NCBI RefSeq assembly: GCF_024362695.1
Contig: NC_065420.1
Span: forward strand, 3,194,501 to 3,258,500
Reading direction: 5' to 3'
DNA length: 64,000 bases
Origin: Pectinophora gossypiella
Taxonomy: Eukaryota; Arthropoda; Insecta; Lepidoptera; Gelechiidae
In this document: positions 11,863-23,202 of the stretch, one piece after another
Layout: each line of letters begins with the position of its first letter
How positions within the stretch are numbered: the stretch's first letter is position 1
Notes under the pieces: generated by a model
What the model saw: the letters and a program-made list of their open reading frames with translations, nothing else
Told to the model about the DNA's origin: nothing
Databases searched by the model: none
Program-made: the position numbers and the translations under genes

Positions 11863-12200
11863 AATATCTTTCTAAAACCTCTCTTTGAGTATGCAGCCCG
11901 CCGCCGCCGGCGCGGCGTAAGTACAGTAACCAAATAAAACGTAAATAAAATAAAAAATATAATAAAAATAAATCGATTTACGCTAGTGATAAGTAAGTAT
12001 ATTTATTTAGGACATTAATAAGTAGTATATATTTGTAGGTAATTAGAATAACACGACAAATGATTCAAATTATTGCCTTTAAAAGAGTTGTATTCATATT
12101 TACGAAGAGTATAGTGTAAAATATGTCATCAAAAATTGAAGTTAAATGAAATAACGTAATAGTAATATCAAACCTTGCTTGGAAAAAAGTACGTGATTAT
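11863..12200. other. No supported gene
   Basis: AT-rich, apart from a short GCCGCCGCCGGCGCGGCG palindrome near 11898. No coding signal. Confidence 0.4.
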
Positions 12201-12302
12201 AGTTACACCAAACCGTTACGCTAAAAGATTCGCAGAATAGGCAAGTAGCTGGAGTTACACCAAATAGTAACGCTACAAGATTCGTGGAATAACGAAGTAA
12301 CT
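12201..12302. repeat. Two-copy tandem repeat, about 51 bp
   Basis: Units start AGTTACACCAAA at 12201 and 12253. Both continue GTAACGCTA-like, AAGATTCG and GAATA...AAGTA in the same order, at roughly 80% identity. Confidence 0.7.
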
Positions 12303-13090
12303 ACACATACAACCACTGTCGTGTCGTATAATGTCGTGAAACATGTCAGTACGTTTACTTACCACTCGACCATCCTAAAAAACTTTCGTGTAAAATCGAC
12401 GTAAGTGTTATTATGACTTTACTATATGGGAAAATTAGAAAAAAAAATCATGTATTTATACTTACTTTCTTATTATGGGGGAAAAATATTTTTATCAATG
12501 TTGCACAATTTCATTATTTTTGTAATAATTTCTTCATTTTTACTGATATCGTAATGAAAATTTGTGAGAAGGTGTATTCGTGTACGCTGAATTGAATGGT
12601 GCAATAAAAAAAAAATGTCGCTAGTCCACTTACTGCGTTTTTCCACGGGGGGTGCGAATATATATTGATATAAACAATTCAACGTTATTACGTGTTGTAG
12701 GTATGATGTCGGCGTTAACCGTCGTTAAATTAAAAATATTTTCACCTACCAATATTTTGTAATAATGTATACAAGACGTCGACATACTTTTCCGGAGTTC
12801 AAAAGTTCACTTACAGAAACGGCAAAATTATTTACATAGTCGTAACACGAGGTTGTTTGGAATTCGCACCTTTGTAAGTTGAGGGAAATTTTAATATCGC
12901 TGCACTGTTCCTTGTTACCCTCTCGGAATAAAAATGGCAAACAAATGAAGTGGAAAAGAGTCAGAGGTAAGGGTTAGAGCCATAATCTGGCTGAGTAATA
13001 GACGCTACGACTCTTTTTTAGGTTTGTTATTCGGGTACAGAATAAAAATAAAAAACCTACCGTGAATAGGGTTTCCAACTAGTCCAATCA

Positions 13091-13252
13091 GGGGGGTTAA
13101 AAACCCCACATCGATGTAATTCATCTAAAAATGCAATATTGAAATTTGACATTTGCGCATACAAAAGTAAGTGCGCAATGCAAACAAATGTCAAATAGCT
13201 AATAGCAAAGCAATTTTGGATGAATTGCTTCGATGTGGCCTTTTTAATCCCC
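13091..13252. mobile_element. MITE, GGCC/CATCGAAGCAATTC type, copy 1
   Basis: Imperfect inverted ends GGGGTTAAAAA...CACATCGA...AATTCATCTAA and TTGGATGAATTGCTTCGATG, then TGGCCTTTTTAATCCCC. The core has ATTTGACATTTGCGCATA and AAGTGCGCAATGCAAAC. Related copies at 42751 and 57578. Confidence 0.8.
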
Positions 13253-13475
13253 AGTTACATTTTACTAATCGTCAAAACACGAAATTACTATGTAATTTGC
13301 ATGAAAAAGCAACTAACTAACAACTAACTAACTTCTGACGTTATAAAAAAGTGACGAAGTGTCGCACTTATTATTATTACCATTTTATCTTCTTCTATCG
13401 TGTGGGTTGTGAGGTGGATTACCAACCCCATCAACCCTTATTGTTTTTTTTTCCTTAAAATTCATAAATAACTTA
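13253..13475 (+). repeat. Repeat E copy split by a SINE-A fragment
   Basis: CGTCAAAACACGAAATTACT, then GACGTTATAAAAAAGTGACG and AAAATTCATAAATAACTTAA match the 38-kb copy. A reversed SINE-A 3' fragment (about 13392-13440, CGTGTGGGTTGTGAGGTGG) sits between the two halves. Confidence 0.6.
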
Positions 13476-13680
13476 AATAGAAAAAATAAAACGTTTATTT
13501 TTTCTCACCTTTAAATCTATTTTTATTAAGTACTTAATCAGAATTTCATAATTTATCTTTGATCTGGGAAACTACACAATTATCAAATAATTATAGTCAT
13601 TATCTGACTACCACTGCTACTGAGATTGGATATAGATTAACTGAATTTATAGTATTTCCATTTGGTTCAAAAATATTACA

Positions 13681-13815
13681 ACAGGCAGACACACAAACAC
13701 ACAGATAGACAAACAAAAAACACACAGACACACACACAACAGACACCAAACACAAAAACACACACGACAGACACGCACAACACACACACACAGACAGACA
13801 AAAACACACGACAGA
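13681..13815. repeat. Imperfect (ACACAG/ACAGAC)n simple repeat
   Basis: CA-rich tract with interspersed G, open in several frames only because it lacks stops. Not a gene. Confidence 0.85.
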
Positions 13816-14063
13816 GTTCCAAACAAAAAAAAATGTGTACATTTCTCCTAGAATTGGCTACTGAAGCCATAAATCAAGCTGGTATTTGTCCAACACTCAA
13901 CCTTAACAAGCCAATGAGTCGCTACTTAGTTTTCTTTCCTCGAAAATGGCAACACATTAGTGATCATTACTCTCTTTACGCTCCAATGGTTCACATTCGG
14001 TCGGTGGGCTGCTGGATTTCGATTAAGGAAGGAGACAAAGGGATTAATAACTGTATTATATTA

Positions 14064-14276
14064 TGCCCAGTTGGCAGAACGCTTGCCTCTCACTTTGAGG
14101 TCGCAGGTTTGAATCCAGCACAGGCCCAAACCAATGACTGTCAAATTTGTTTTCGAATTCATGTTTGGATCATAAATTATTATCACGTGCTCACCGGTGA
14201 AGGAAAACATCGTGACCGACAAATGCATTTTCCGAGGTATGTGACCTAACCTGTATTAGGCTGGTTTTTCCTTTGC
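14064..14276 (+). mobile_element. SINE-C
   Basis: GCCCAGTTGGCAGAACGCTT, GAGGTCGCAGGTTTGAATCC, TTTGTTTTCGAATTCATG, CACGTGCTCACCGGTGAAGG, TGACCTAACCTGTATTAGGC: SINE-C head to body. The 3' end is replaced by a family-G element. Confidence 0.85.
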
Positions 14277-14280
14277 GTTT

Positions 14281-14454
14281 CGGACTATGATTCGGAGTTG
14301 ATATCTAGTGGAATTTCCTCTCGAAACTTCATGAAATTATTAGTGTGTTTTTTAATTATTTTCTTATTTTTGCGACGGGAAATTCCACCTGATATCAACT
14401 CCTAATCATGGTCTGAATCACCCCTCAAAGTCTTCGTTACGATGTCACTAACAG
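14281..14454. mobile_element. Family-G inverted-repeat element
   Basis: Left half GATTCGGAGTTGATATCTAG...GGAATTTCC; right half GGAAATTCCACCTGATATCA, CATGGTCTGAATCACCCCTC and TTCGTTACGATGTCACTAAC. Same family as the copies in the GH27 introns. Confidence 0.7.
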
Positions 14455-14856
14455 CTTGTATGCATGCCTCTGCCATTCAATTATACTTTTGAATATTTAT
14501 GTACCAGAGTAATGATGAAATAGTCAATTACTTATCACGATAAATCTGTATGAAACCATCCATATTTTTCTTGGGGAACGTGGCATAAAAAGTCCCTCAT
14601 AACTTTAGTCTAAAGGTGTCTACCACTCCGTCAGTCGACGGTTTGATCGCGATGTTTGAGCGCTAAGGCAGTGTCATTTACATAAGGCGAAAGACGTAAA
14701 GCCAGTCCGTGATTCGCAATCTCTCTCTTTACGTACCCTTATGTACCTGATGAAATTTCAAATCAGTCTTACCCTTCTAGCACTGAAGGTGGGGTGCATG
14801 TATTAGGCTTGGAAGTTATTTATGGGATGCAAAGGGTGACTGTGATGTGATGTAAA

Positions 14857-15085
14857 AGATTCCCCACACTAGCGTCCTCGCAACGTCGACGCGACGCGTC
14901 GCGTCGCGACGGCAGCGCTGGCCGGCTGCTGAACGCCGAGCATACGCGGCGCTGGCGTCGCGTAACCGCAGCGCCAATTCGAAGTTTTTTGCGAACAAGT
15001 ACAAAGCATCAATCAATTGTAATAGTTCGTCAACGTCGCACGACGCACGACGCCGACGCTCAAAAGAAGTTAGTGTGGGGGCTCT
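14857..15085. mobile_element. MITE with CCCCACACTAGCG ends, copy 1
   Basis: Ends AGATTCCCCACACTA and TTAGTGTGGGGGCTCT are inverted. The interior is unusually GC-rich (CGACGCGACGCGTCGCGTCG) and shares GGCAGCGCTGGCCGGCTGC and GCGGCGCTGGCGTC with the copy at 60664. Confidence 0.75.
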
Positions 15086-15540
15086 CTATCTTAGCAACAC
15101 GCTTATACAAGCGTGAGCTTCAGGGATACCCCTGAAGGGGTAGGCAGAGGTGCGCACTTCAGCTTGGCAGCCGAACAAAACGACTATGAACTAATGATGT
15201 ATTTAACAGTTGGTACGTTTCGTCAATCCGTGTCAGCCTTGTTAGTGTAACAGATTGGAATCCCGGCTTTATTAGTTTAAATTAATGTTCAGATCTTAAA
15301 AATCAGAATTCAACGTAATTATCATAATAGATAAACTTGTTAAAGGCCTATTTAACATTTCTGAATCTACGTCATTACGCAAAGGTGTTTTGGCTGAGAA
15401 GAAATGACAGGAAACTGCAATAGCAACACAAGTTATTTAATAACTAGAGGAACACATGAATACCACATATTTTTATCATTTAGAAGCCACAATAGTAAAG
15501 TTAATAAGGGACTTTCCTGGTTAAGTGCCTCAAAATCAAT

Positions 15541-16252
15541 ATAGATGGCGCTGTACAGTTTTTTCTTCGTTTAACCTTCTAATTTCATGGATAACAGTAA
15601 ATATTATGCATCTTTTATCTTTGTTTTTGAGTATAAATGATAATAGAATCTAAATATTAAAAAATTGCCAGTTTCTTATTTTTTCCTTTGTATTCATCTA
15701 ATTACCTATCTGCATACCAAATTTTAACTCTCTAGGTCATCTGGAACTGGGTTAGAATTTTGATCTATAGGTTAGTCAGTCAGTCAGTCAATGATAAAAA
15801 TGAGGATTTTTGGACATTAATATCTAAATAACCGTTTGAGATAAGCTTATGAAATTTAGACCACATATTTATCTCGTTAGTCTCAATATATAAGCCAAAT
15901 TTGATACGTTTATGTGAAATAGTTTTTGATTTATAAGGGTGTCAAAAGTGGCTCCAAATGGTTCGTGTAATATTACACACGGTGCGGCCCGCCAGAGTGG
16001 TTTGACACGCGACCGCGTGTCTAGATAACCCTTTTTGTTACCTATACCCAGACACAATTACATTATCCATCCATTATTATTCTGATCAAAATAAAGACAA
16101 GCAATATAATTCTGTACATAATGTGATCCAAATATCAAGCAACAATTATTTTTTTATTATGCTTTTGCCATTACATTGTATTTTGGAATAATTATTTACC
16201 CGAGTAATGAGAAAATAGGTAATTATCAAGTTAAAGCTGAACAACGCCATCT
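15541..16252. repeat. Possible inverted-repeat element around a GTCA microsatellite
   Basis: ATAGATGGCGCTGTACAG near 15541 and CTGAACAACGCCATCTAT near 16235 are partly inverted. The interior has (GTCA)n at 15774-15790 and GACACGCGACCGCGTGTC near 16004. Weak end match. Confidence 0.35.
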
Positions 16253-16284
16253 ATACCGTTTCTGGTGAACGTAGCCTGGACGAC

Positions 16285-16572
16285 TTCTGTGGACTTCTGT
16301 GGTTGAGCTTACGATCCGGAGGTCCTGGGTTCGATTCCCGGTGGGGACATATCACAAAAATTACTTTGTGGTCCTTAGTTTGGTTAGAACATTACAGGCT
16401 GAACACCTGATTGTCTGAAATTAAGTTGATCCGTGTTTCAGAAGGCACGTTAAACCGTTGGTCCCGGTCATTACTTACTGATGTAAGTAAGTAATCGAGG
16501 GGCTCAATAGTAACCCTGACATCAAGGTTGATGAGGTAGGTACTCCGCCTCACAACCCTCACAATAGAAGAA
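16285..16572 (+). mobile_element. SINE-A, nearly full length
   Basis: Partial A box, then ACGATCCGGAGGTCCTGGGT with B box GGTTCGATTCC, ATCAC...TTACTTTGTGGTCC, TTACTTACTGATGTAAGTAA, GGGGCTCAATAGTAACCCTG and a CACAATAGAAGAAG end. Confidence 0.85.
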
Positions 16573-16956
16573 GTAGAAGCCTGGAAAGTTTCTCATTAGA
16601 ATAGTGATGTATCAGGCGAGATTAGGCCAATTGATCCTGTTCTATCTAACAGTACGTACATGTCGAAATCGTGACAAGTCTAGCAAAAAAACTGTTGAAA
16701 TACCTTCCTAGGCAGCTTCCATCAGACTACAAAATCAACATACGAAAAGTGCAAAATGGACCGAACTGGGTATTTTTTAGTTTGCTTTCCAGAATTTTCG
16801 ACGGTTTGACCGTTCAAACTTGTTTGTCGGTTGATAGGCATGCCTTGTTTGTTATTGTAGGCTTTAAGAGAGCTAATAAAAAATAAACTGATTAAACTGA
16901 AAATAAAGTAAGCATATTATCGCAGCCAATATTGGTCCAAAGTCTTAAGATATAAA
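16573..16956. other. No supported gene
   Basis: A 71-codon ORF (16671-16886) has no recognisable domain. Its frame is not supported by splice signals or neighbours. Confidence 0.35.
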
Positions 16957-17192
16957 AATCACTTTTTGATCCTTAGCTTGGTTAGGGCATTACAGGCTGA
17001 TCACCTGATTGTCCGGAAGTAAGATGTTGTCACGTTAAGCTGTTGGTCCGGGTTACTACTTACTGATGTAAGTAAGTTGTCGTTCCATGAGCCATGTCAG
17101 GGGCCTTTGGCGGCTCAATAGTAAAGTTATTCTGATACCAGGAATGATGAGATTGGTCATTGATCTCACAGCGCACACGAGAGAAGAAGCTT
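16957..17192 (+). mobile_element. SINE-A without head
   Basis: AATCACTTTTTGATCC, CAGGCTGATCACCTGATTGT, GCCATGTCAGGGGCCTTTGG, GGCGGCTCAATAG, and CACACGAGAGAAGAAG at the 3' end. Confidence 0.8.
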
Positions 17193-17349
17193 ATATTTTA
17201 GGGCGTGTCGTAAAAACAACCCTGCCAGGGTTCAAGTAAAGACTACATTATTTAGGTAAATAGCCGGCACCGCCCCGCACGGTTCATCTTTCTTTCGTAC
17301 AATTAAACCAAACTTGGGATTACAAAATGATTATTGCGATGTCTCTACA

Positions 17350-17588
17350 AGGTTGAACCTGACACCTGACAGAGGGCAGCAGTAACTGTCAGTACTATTC
17401 CGAGGCAGAGGACAGGAGTCCCTAGTACGGCTTTGAAATAGACTACTCTGGGCGCCATCTCACTCGCGTCAGACAGAGTACTGCGGGGCGGAAGGCAAGA
17501 GAGAAACCACTGCCCTATTTTTCCCTAAAAAGTAGCATGGAGAATGCTACATCGATAAGAGCGTCGCTGTTAAATTAGTGATGATGTC
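17350..17588 (+). mobile_element. Repeat H (non-autonomous, LINE-L tail)
   Basis: CTGACAGAGGGCAGCAGTAA, ACTCTGGGCGCCATCTCACT, GGGAAAC-type CCACTGCCCTATTTTTCCCT, and ATGGAGAATGCTAC...AAGAGCG...GATGATG. The last about 45 bp match the 3' end of LINE L. Other copies at 36916, 40063, 42569 and 56815. Confidence 0.75.
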
Positions 17589-17655
17589 TCTACAAAGATT
17601 CGAACCCGGGGATCTCTAAATCGTGAGCCTAACAAACACTGGACTACCCACATCG
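17585..17655 (-). mobile_element. tRNA-like SINE head, isolated
   Basis: Minus strand: GTGTTTGTTAGGCTCACGAT, then ...GGGTTCGAATC, a tRNA-type A/B box pair without a SINE body. Confidence 0.5.
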
Positions 17656-18023
17656 TTACTGATAAGCAGCTGAACATCTATAGATACCAAAAAAATATTG
17701 TAAAAGCGCGAAAAATTTCTAAGTTTTTGATTATTACTGACTTTTATCCGTACATGTTTACTTTTAATAACGACCGGAATGTTTATTTTTAGCTTCATAA
17801 TATGATGTTATGAAAAAAGTTTTGAAAAGATGATTGATGTCTTAACATCTTCAAAGGAAAGCTGATGGTGAATAGTGAATGGGGCGTGATTACGGATGTC
17901 TTTTTATCCTGTGTGTCACTTACCTTATAAGTATGTTTGATACAAAAACTTTTTAGTACGAAATCCATGATAGCCCTTTTCGAAGAACGCCTGATTTACA
18001 ATCTAATTTATATTATGTAAGAG

Positions 18024-18340
18024 GCTTTTTGGCGGGAAACGGGAACGGGACAGTTGCTTTCTTCATTGAATAATCTAAATAATTAAAACGAAGTGGTGTT
18101 TTGTGGTTAATGATCGCATTAAGTTAGTCGGAAGACATTCGCGAGTGTTATAATATCGGAGTATTCAATAAACAAAGTGTATCTGCCTATTTTCGCTTCG
18201 AGCCAAGAAGCCGCTTCATAACTCGAAAGTTTATGCGGACTTTTGAGTTAATTCGTTTGGGGTTTGGAGTAGGAGTCTACTCCGAGGGTGGGGGCTTAGG
18301 TTTCATCATCATCACCTTTCATCATTTAATTAATCATCAA
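18024..18340 (+). mobile_element. 317-bp repeat, copy 1 of a near-identical inverted pair
   Basis: Runs from GCTTTTTGGCGGGAAACGGG to CCTTTCATCATTTAATTAAT. About 10 differences from the minus-strand copy at 21857-22173, and the same length. Tail TCATCATCATCACC is SINE/LINE-like. Lacks the tRNA-like head that the other copy keeps. Confidence 0.85.
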
Positions 18341-18991
18341 GGAAAAAAAATACGTAAGACATGGCTGCATGGGCATAGTTTCCTTTGCCTTACCCTTCGG
18401 GGAAAACCAAAACAAAAAAAAAATATATGTAAGAATAAATTCATGCTTAGATCGTAGATATTATCATGTGATTCCCAGGATTTGTGCCCGGTAAATGGTA
18501 ATAAGATCGCATGCGATATGCTCGGTAAAATAAGTGCCACAGAACAATCTTATTTCTTCTCTCAATTCAAGTAACGTATCACCTGGAAACTTTAAATTAA
18601 GTATTTACTGTTCTCGTTAGACTGAAACACCCGTGTGTGACACTGCATCGTAATACAGCTGACTCATGCTCTTGGGTACAAAGAACAATAAACATAAAAC
18701 GAACATGGTACGTTTAGAAATTACTAGAAATACGAAAGAACGTTGAATAACTTACAGTTCGTTCTTACCGAAGCGTTGTTCCGCAAAGCGGAGAGGAGTA
18801 TCGCGGAGCAAAACGGAGGCGCACAGAGCAGAGTGGAGAGTCACTGAAGCGACAGCGTGAAAGAGAACTAGGAGAAGAATTCCCGCTAACTGAGTTTGGT
18901 ACGCATGCGGATACTCCGGTCCTTTCTACGGAAATACGTCCTAACACGTTACTTACACTACGAGTGTCGAAGTGCTTTCATACGGAGCAAT

Positions 18992-19190
18992 CTAAAGGTA
19001 GGTACTGACTGGTGTTACGAGGCGTAATGTACGTAATGTGTTACACAGCGAGCGTTCGTGCTGTCAGTACAGGGAAATAAGGCGCTCGTAGCGAGCATCA
19101 ACACTGATTTTAAGCACATGACGTAACTTATTATGCTCGCTGCGAATGGTACAATACGCCTCGTAACACCGGTCAGTACCCACCTTAAAG
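18992..19190. mobile_element. MITE with 36-bp inverted ends
   Basis: GGTACTGACTGGTGTTACGA, then GGCGTA (left), against TACGCC and TCGTAACACCGGTCAGTACC (right). The interior contains GCTCGTAGCGAGC. It abuts the next element at CCTTAAAGG. Confidence 0.75.
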
Positions 19191-19676
19191 GTGCTGATAG
19201 ACTTGAGCATTCACTTGTAACAGAACATCGAGCATTTCACGTTTTTATATTTGTCAAACTGAACAACGAACCGAGCCAAGCGTAGAGCCAAACATCGCTA
19301 TGAACGTTTTCATGAGCATTCTAGTGAAGACTCTAGTCGGTGCTCGTCATTTTTCACGAAGATGTCAAACATGACGGTCGCCTGTGTTACATTTATATGG
19401 TTATATAAAAAAAGAAAAATAGAAGACGGTGGCAAACTAATCTGTTTCGTCTTAGATCTGGAAGTGGAGGTCTACAATTAGTTGCGGGGGGTGGGGAGGG
19501 ACGTCACAGAGCGGCGGGGGCGCGGAACGGGCCGAAGCTTGCCTCGCCAAAATAGGTCCAAGCAATGCTCGATAGAATGCTCGCGAGAAAGCTCGATATA
19601 ATGCTCGCTAAAGTGTTCTCGTATTCGCACAAATGCTCATTACTAGTGAAAGCTAAACTTTATCAACACCTTAAGG
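19183..19676. mobile_element. Inverted-repeat element with repeated GCTCG motifs
   Basis: Left end CCTTAAAGGTGCTGATAGAC and right end TTTATCAACACCTTAAGG are inverted. Near the right end AATGCTCG-like motifs recur (about 19563-19607); the left part has GAGCATT/CGAGCATTTCA. Non-coding. Confidence 0.6.
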
Positions 19677-19821
19677 AAGCACCCAGGTAGGTTTCCCAGA
19701 GAAATTCTTAAGAACCGTGGGATTATGTGCGTGGGAGTAAGTATAAGTAAAGTAAAATATACATTATATACACGTACATCAAATATTTATTTCTTTAACA
19801 AAGATGGTCACACATAACTAA

Positions 19822-19990
19822 TTTAAGAGCCACGCTCTTGTCGGTGTAGCATTCTCCATTCTTGTTTATCAAAGACCAATTCCTTTACCTCCTTATAAGA
19901 CACGACGTTCGCCTTCTCTTTAATCTGTTCCATGTAAGCTCTTCTTGGTCCTTCCCTTCCTCTCCTTCCTTGTAGCTTCCCAACAAAGAT
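19822..19990 (-). mobile_element. LINE L 3' end
   Basis: The minus strand encodes, with frameshifts, GRPRRAYMEQIKEKANVVSY, KEVKEL and RMLHRQERGS-like sequence. DNA ends CTCTTAAATT. Matches 37589-37740 (-) and 62222-62395 (+). Confidence 0.75.
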
Positions 19991-20059
19991 GGTACATAAT
20001 AATATTTGCAGTTGTGACCTCCTAGTAAGTGTAAAACACCTGTGTCGAAGGTCACAAGT

Positions 20060-20218
20060 CCTCTGCGGGTTGGTGGTGGTGTTTTATGGCTAAAAGCCGT
20101 GACCAAAGGCTTAACGTGCCCTCCGAAACAAGGAATCATGTTACTTTTTCCGACAATCAGGTGATTCAAGCTTGCAATGTCCCTATTGGGAATCGAACCC
20201 GGACCTCCAGATTGTGAG
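20060..20218 (-). mobile_element. SINE-B 5' part
   Basis: Minus strand: CTCACAATCTGGAGGTCCGG, GTTCGATTCCCAATAGGGAC, CACCTGATTGTCGGAAAAAG, GGAGGGCACGTTAAGCC. The 3' part is absent. Confidence 0.8.
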
Positions 20219-21009
20219 AGGCTTTACATACATAAACTCACTATGGAATTACATTTACTTCGATCCTGGCACACTTCTCTTGCTTCTTGCTAAGATGATA
20301 AAAACCGTTTTGTTTATAAACCAACAGTGTTATTGTAATTAAAACATAGCGCTGCAACTGATTGAATGAAAGTAAATGAGTGATGAAGGCTAACTGTGAG
20401 AGACGGTTCAGATCGATCCTTGCATAATGAGTGGAGGCAATAATGAACTTAATGGCTTCTTAACTGCCTTTGACTTGATGTTTCAAAGATATTTATTGTA
20501 CAATTACTTTAACACCTTACATATTATTATTTTGTAGTCTCAACTTTTAGGGTACCGAACCGCAAAAGGAAAAATGGAACCCTTTTATAGGATCGCTTTC
20601 TTTTCCGTCGGTCTTGCAAATCCGTATGTCAAAACCTTTTTTCTCGGGAACGCGTAGATAACTTATTTGCAGTTGGTAAAACAATCGCGACCTAAATCGA
20701 TGTATGGAGATAACATTTTTTTATCTGTAAAATAAATAGTCTGCGATAACAAACTTTTTTGCAGTTGCTAAACTAATCGCGACCTATTTAGATGTATGAC
20801 AACAGTAGTTTTAAAAAGTTAAAGTATCGGAACCCACAGTGCGAGAGTCGTATTTACACTTGACTGGATTTTTACCCAGAATTAAACTTTATTACTGCGT
20901 CTATTGCGAGTTTCGAGGTTTTGTTAAAAAAAATCAAATCAGACTGTGATGAAATTGATCGCGTTCGAATGTCACCTACTTAGTGGACGGATTCTGACAT
21001 TACGTCCTT

Positions 21010-21262
21010 TACATAATAACATAAGCTCACAACCACATCCCAATTGGAGTAGTGAACCATATAACCACACCTCACCGAGGTTTCCGTGAGACCAGCGCGA
21101 TGGTGGTGAGTCATAACGCCGTATATAATAATGGTCGAGCCAACTGTGTTAGTGAAAACTGCACTTAAGATAAATTAATAACTCATTGGCGCGGGCCCGG
21201 TACCGGGGTTTGAACAGGCTCTCCGATTGAAAAGCAAGCCAGTGAGCCCACTCGACCACACT
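21010..21262 (-). mobile_element. SINE-D, nearly full length
   Basis: Minus strand starts CAGTGTGGTCGAGTGGGCTC, then B-box-like GTTCAAACCCCGGTACCGG, CCAATGAGTTATTAATTTAT, TGGCTCGACCATTATTATA and CTCACGGAAACCTCGGTGAG. Confidence 0.8.
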
Positions 21263-21856
21263 GAATTACAAAGTAAACAAAACAAAGATCGATTTTATCG
21301 GTTCTGTGATAGTGATTTAAATTCCATGTAAATTTGAATATTCTAACAGTTCGTACAATTTCGGAGAATCCTGCCCTCGCGATGGGTTGCCATGCGGACC
21401 CTACTGATGTTCTTTCAGCTTAAATGGACCTAAATTATTATTAATAATTATCTTTAACTCTGAACAAAGACTCAGTCTATCAAATATTTACGAAGGTCGG
21501 TAAGGACTCTAAAATAAATAAGTAAATTTTTATACCTTTATTAGTAATTATTTAACTACCAATTTACTTAATTCGTGTTTATATTAAGCGAAGGGAAACA
21601 TTTTTCTTGAACAAATAGGGTAGTCGGTAAGTACCTGTAGAAAATGACGCATGACGTAATGGCGGACCTAACTAGTTGGCCAACTAGTTCCGCCCACATG
21701 CAACAGATGGCGCCACACTCAATAATGCATTCTTCAAGCAGTCGTGAAACGCGATATCGAAGTTTACACAGCAAGACGCATATATACGACTTCCAACATA
21801 ACACCGTTAAATCGCCGATCCCTAGTCACACTACCAACATGTGGCTAGCGGGGTGA

Positions 21857-22191
21857 TTGATGATTAATGAAATGATGAAAGGTGATGATGATGAAACCTA
21901 AGCCCCCACCTTCGGAGTAGACTCCTACTCCGAACTCCAAACGAATTAACTCAAAAGTCCGCATAAACTTTCGAGTTATGAAGCGGCTTCCTGACGCGAA
22001 GCGAAAATAGGCAGATACACTTTGTTTATTGAATACTCCGATATAATAACACTCGCGAATGTCTTCCGACTAACTTAATGCGATCATTAACCACAAAACA
22101 CCACTTCGTTTTAATTATTTAGATTATTCAATGAAGAAAGCAACTGTCCCGTTCCCGTTTCCCGCCAAAAAGCCGGGATTCGAACCCGTGA
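21857..22191 (-). mobile_element. 317-bp repeat, copy 2, with tRNA-like head
   Basis: Minus strand: TCACGGGTTCGAATCCCGGC (B box), then GCTTTTTGGCGGGAAACGGG and the same body as copy 1, ending at 21857. The head shows this family is tRNA-derived; copy 1 is 5'-truncated exactly at the body boundary. Confidence 0.85.
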
Positions 22192-22883
22192 CAAAAGGAT
22201 GTTTTTTTTTGGAATTTTATTGGCCTGGTTACATAGACCTTTAGGCCAAACACAAAACGATGTAAGTCACGCTTTCTTCACGTTTTATCACCAATTCTTG
22301 ACCCAAAACGTTTGCACTATAAATTAAATACAAAAAACAAGATTGCACAAAGAATGCAAGAAATAAAAAGTAACGCAATTTAGCCACAGAACAAAGAAAA
22401 GTAGAACTTCACAGCCAGTCTTTGAAATTGGAAATAACTTCTTTTCGTTGCGGCCGGAAAATAAGAAAAACGAAAACCGGTCGAACGTCAGTGCAAACCG
22501 TTACTAGAAACCGGTTAAGACCGTATTTCACCGGTTTTTCGCCGTAAAACCATTGGCGATCGATCACAGGTGCTCTGGAAGAATTTATTGGAGTTTTTAA
22601 CGTTCTTTTTCGCTTATTTTACTATCAAATGTGGCCTCAGCAATCATTGACCACTTTTGACAACTCAAAAATTTATGTGTGCGCATATTTTTGAATATTT
22701 TATTTTGAGTGTGGCTAGCTCTCACGAAAAGGTTTTTAAAACATCAAAATTATTGAATTTCGAAAGCGGACTTTTTGAGGTTGGTTTTAAATGACACAAA
22801 TAAGTTAAGATTATTAACCCTAGCCTAATAGAGCCCTAAAAATAACTCCCAGTAGATAACTAAGAGACAAATTTAATCTATTT
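22192..22883. other. No supported gene; CCGGTT-rich patch
   Basis: ACCGGT/CCGGTTT motifs cluster at 22480-22550 (AAACCGGTTAAGACCG, CACCGGTTTTTCGCCG). Could be part of a degenerate element. No ORF with recognisable features. Confidence 0.35.
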
Positions 22884-23202
22884 CTTATCGTGTGGTTTGT
22901 CAGGTGGAATACCAACCTCATCAACCCTGGTGTCAGGGTTATTACTGAGCCGCCAAAGGGCCCTGACATGGTTCATGTAACGACTACATACTTACATCAG
23001 AAAGTAGTAACCGGGACCAACGGATTAATATGCGTTCCGAAGCACGGATCATCTTACTTTCGGATAATCAGGTGATCAGCCTGTAATGTCCTAACCAAAC
23101 TAGGGATCACAAAGTGATTTTTGTAATATGTCCCCACCGGGATTCGAACCCGGGGCCTCCGGATCATGAGCCCAACGCTCAACCATCGGAACACGGAGGC
23201 CG
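22884..23202 (-). mobile_element. SINE-A, full length
   Basis: From the reversed 3' end (CGTGTGGTTTGTCAGGTGG) to the reversed tRNA head (GGATTCGAACCCGG, then ACACGGAGGCCG). About 319 bp with head, body and tail blocks in order. Confidence 0.9.

Noticed and set aside
13662..14249. 195-codon ORF across the CA-rich tract
   Set aside because: The first third is simple repeat and the last third reads through a SINE-C; the middle has no recognisable features.
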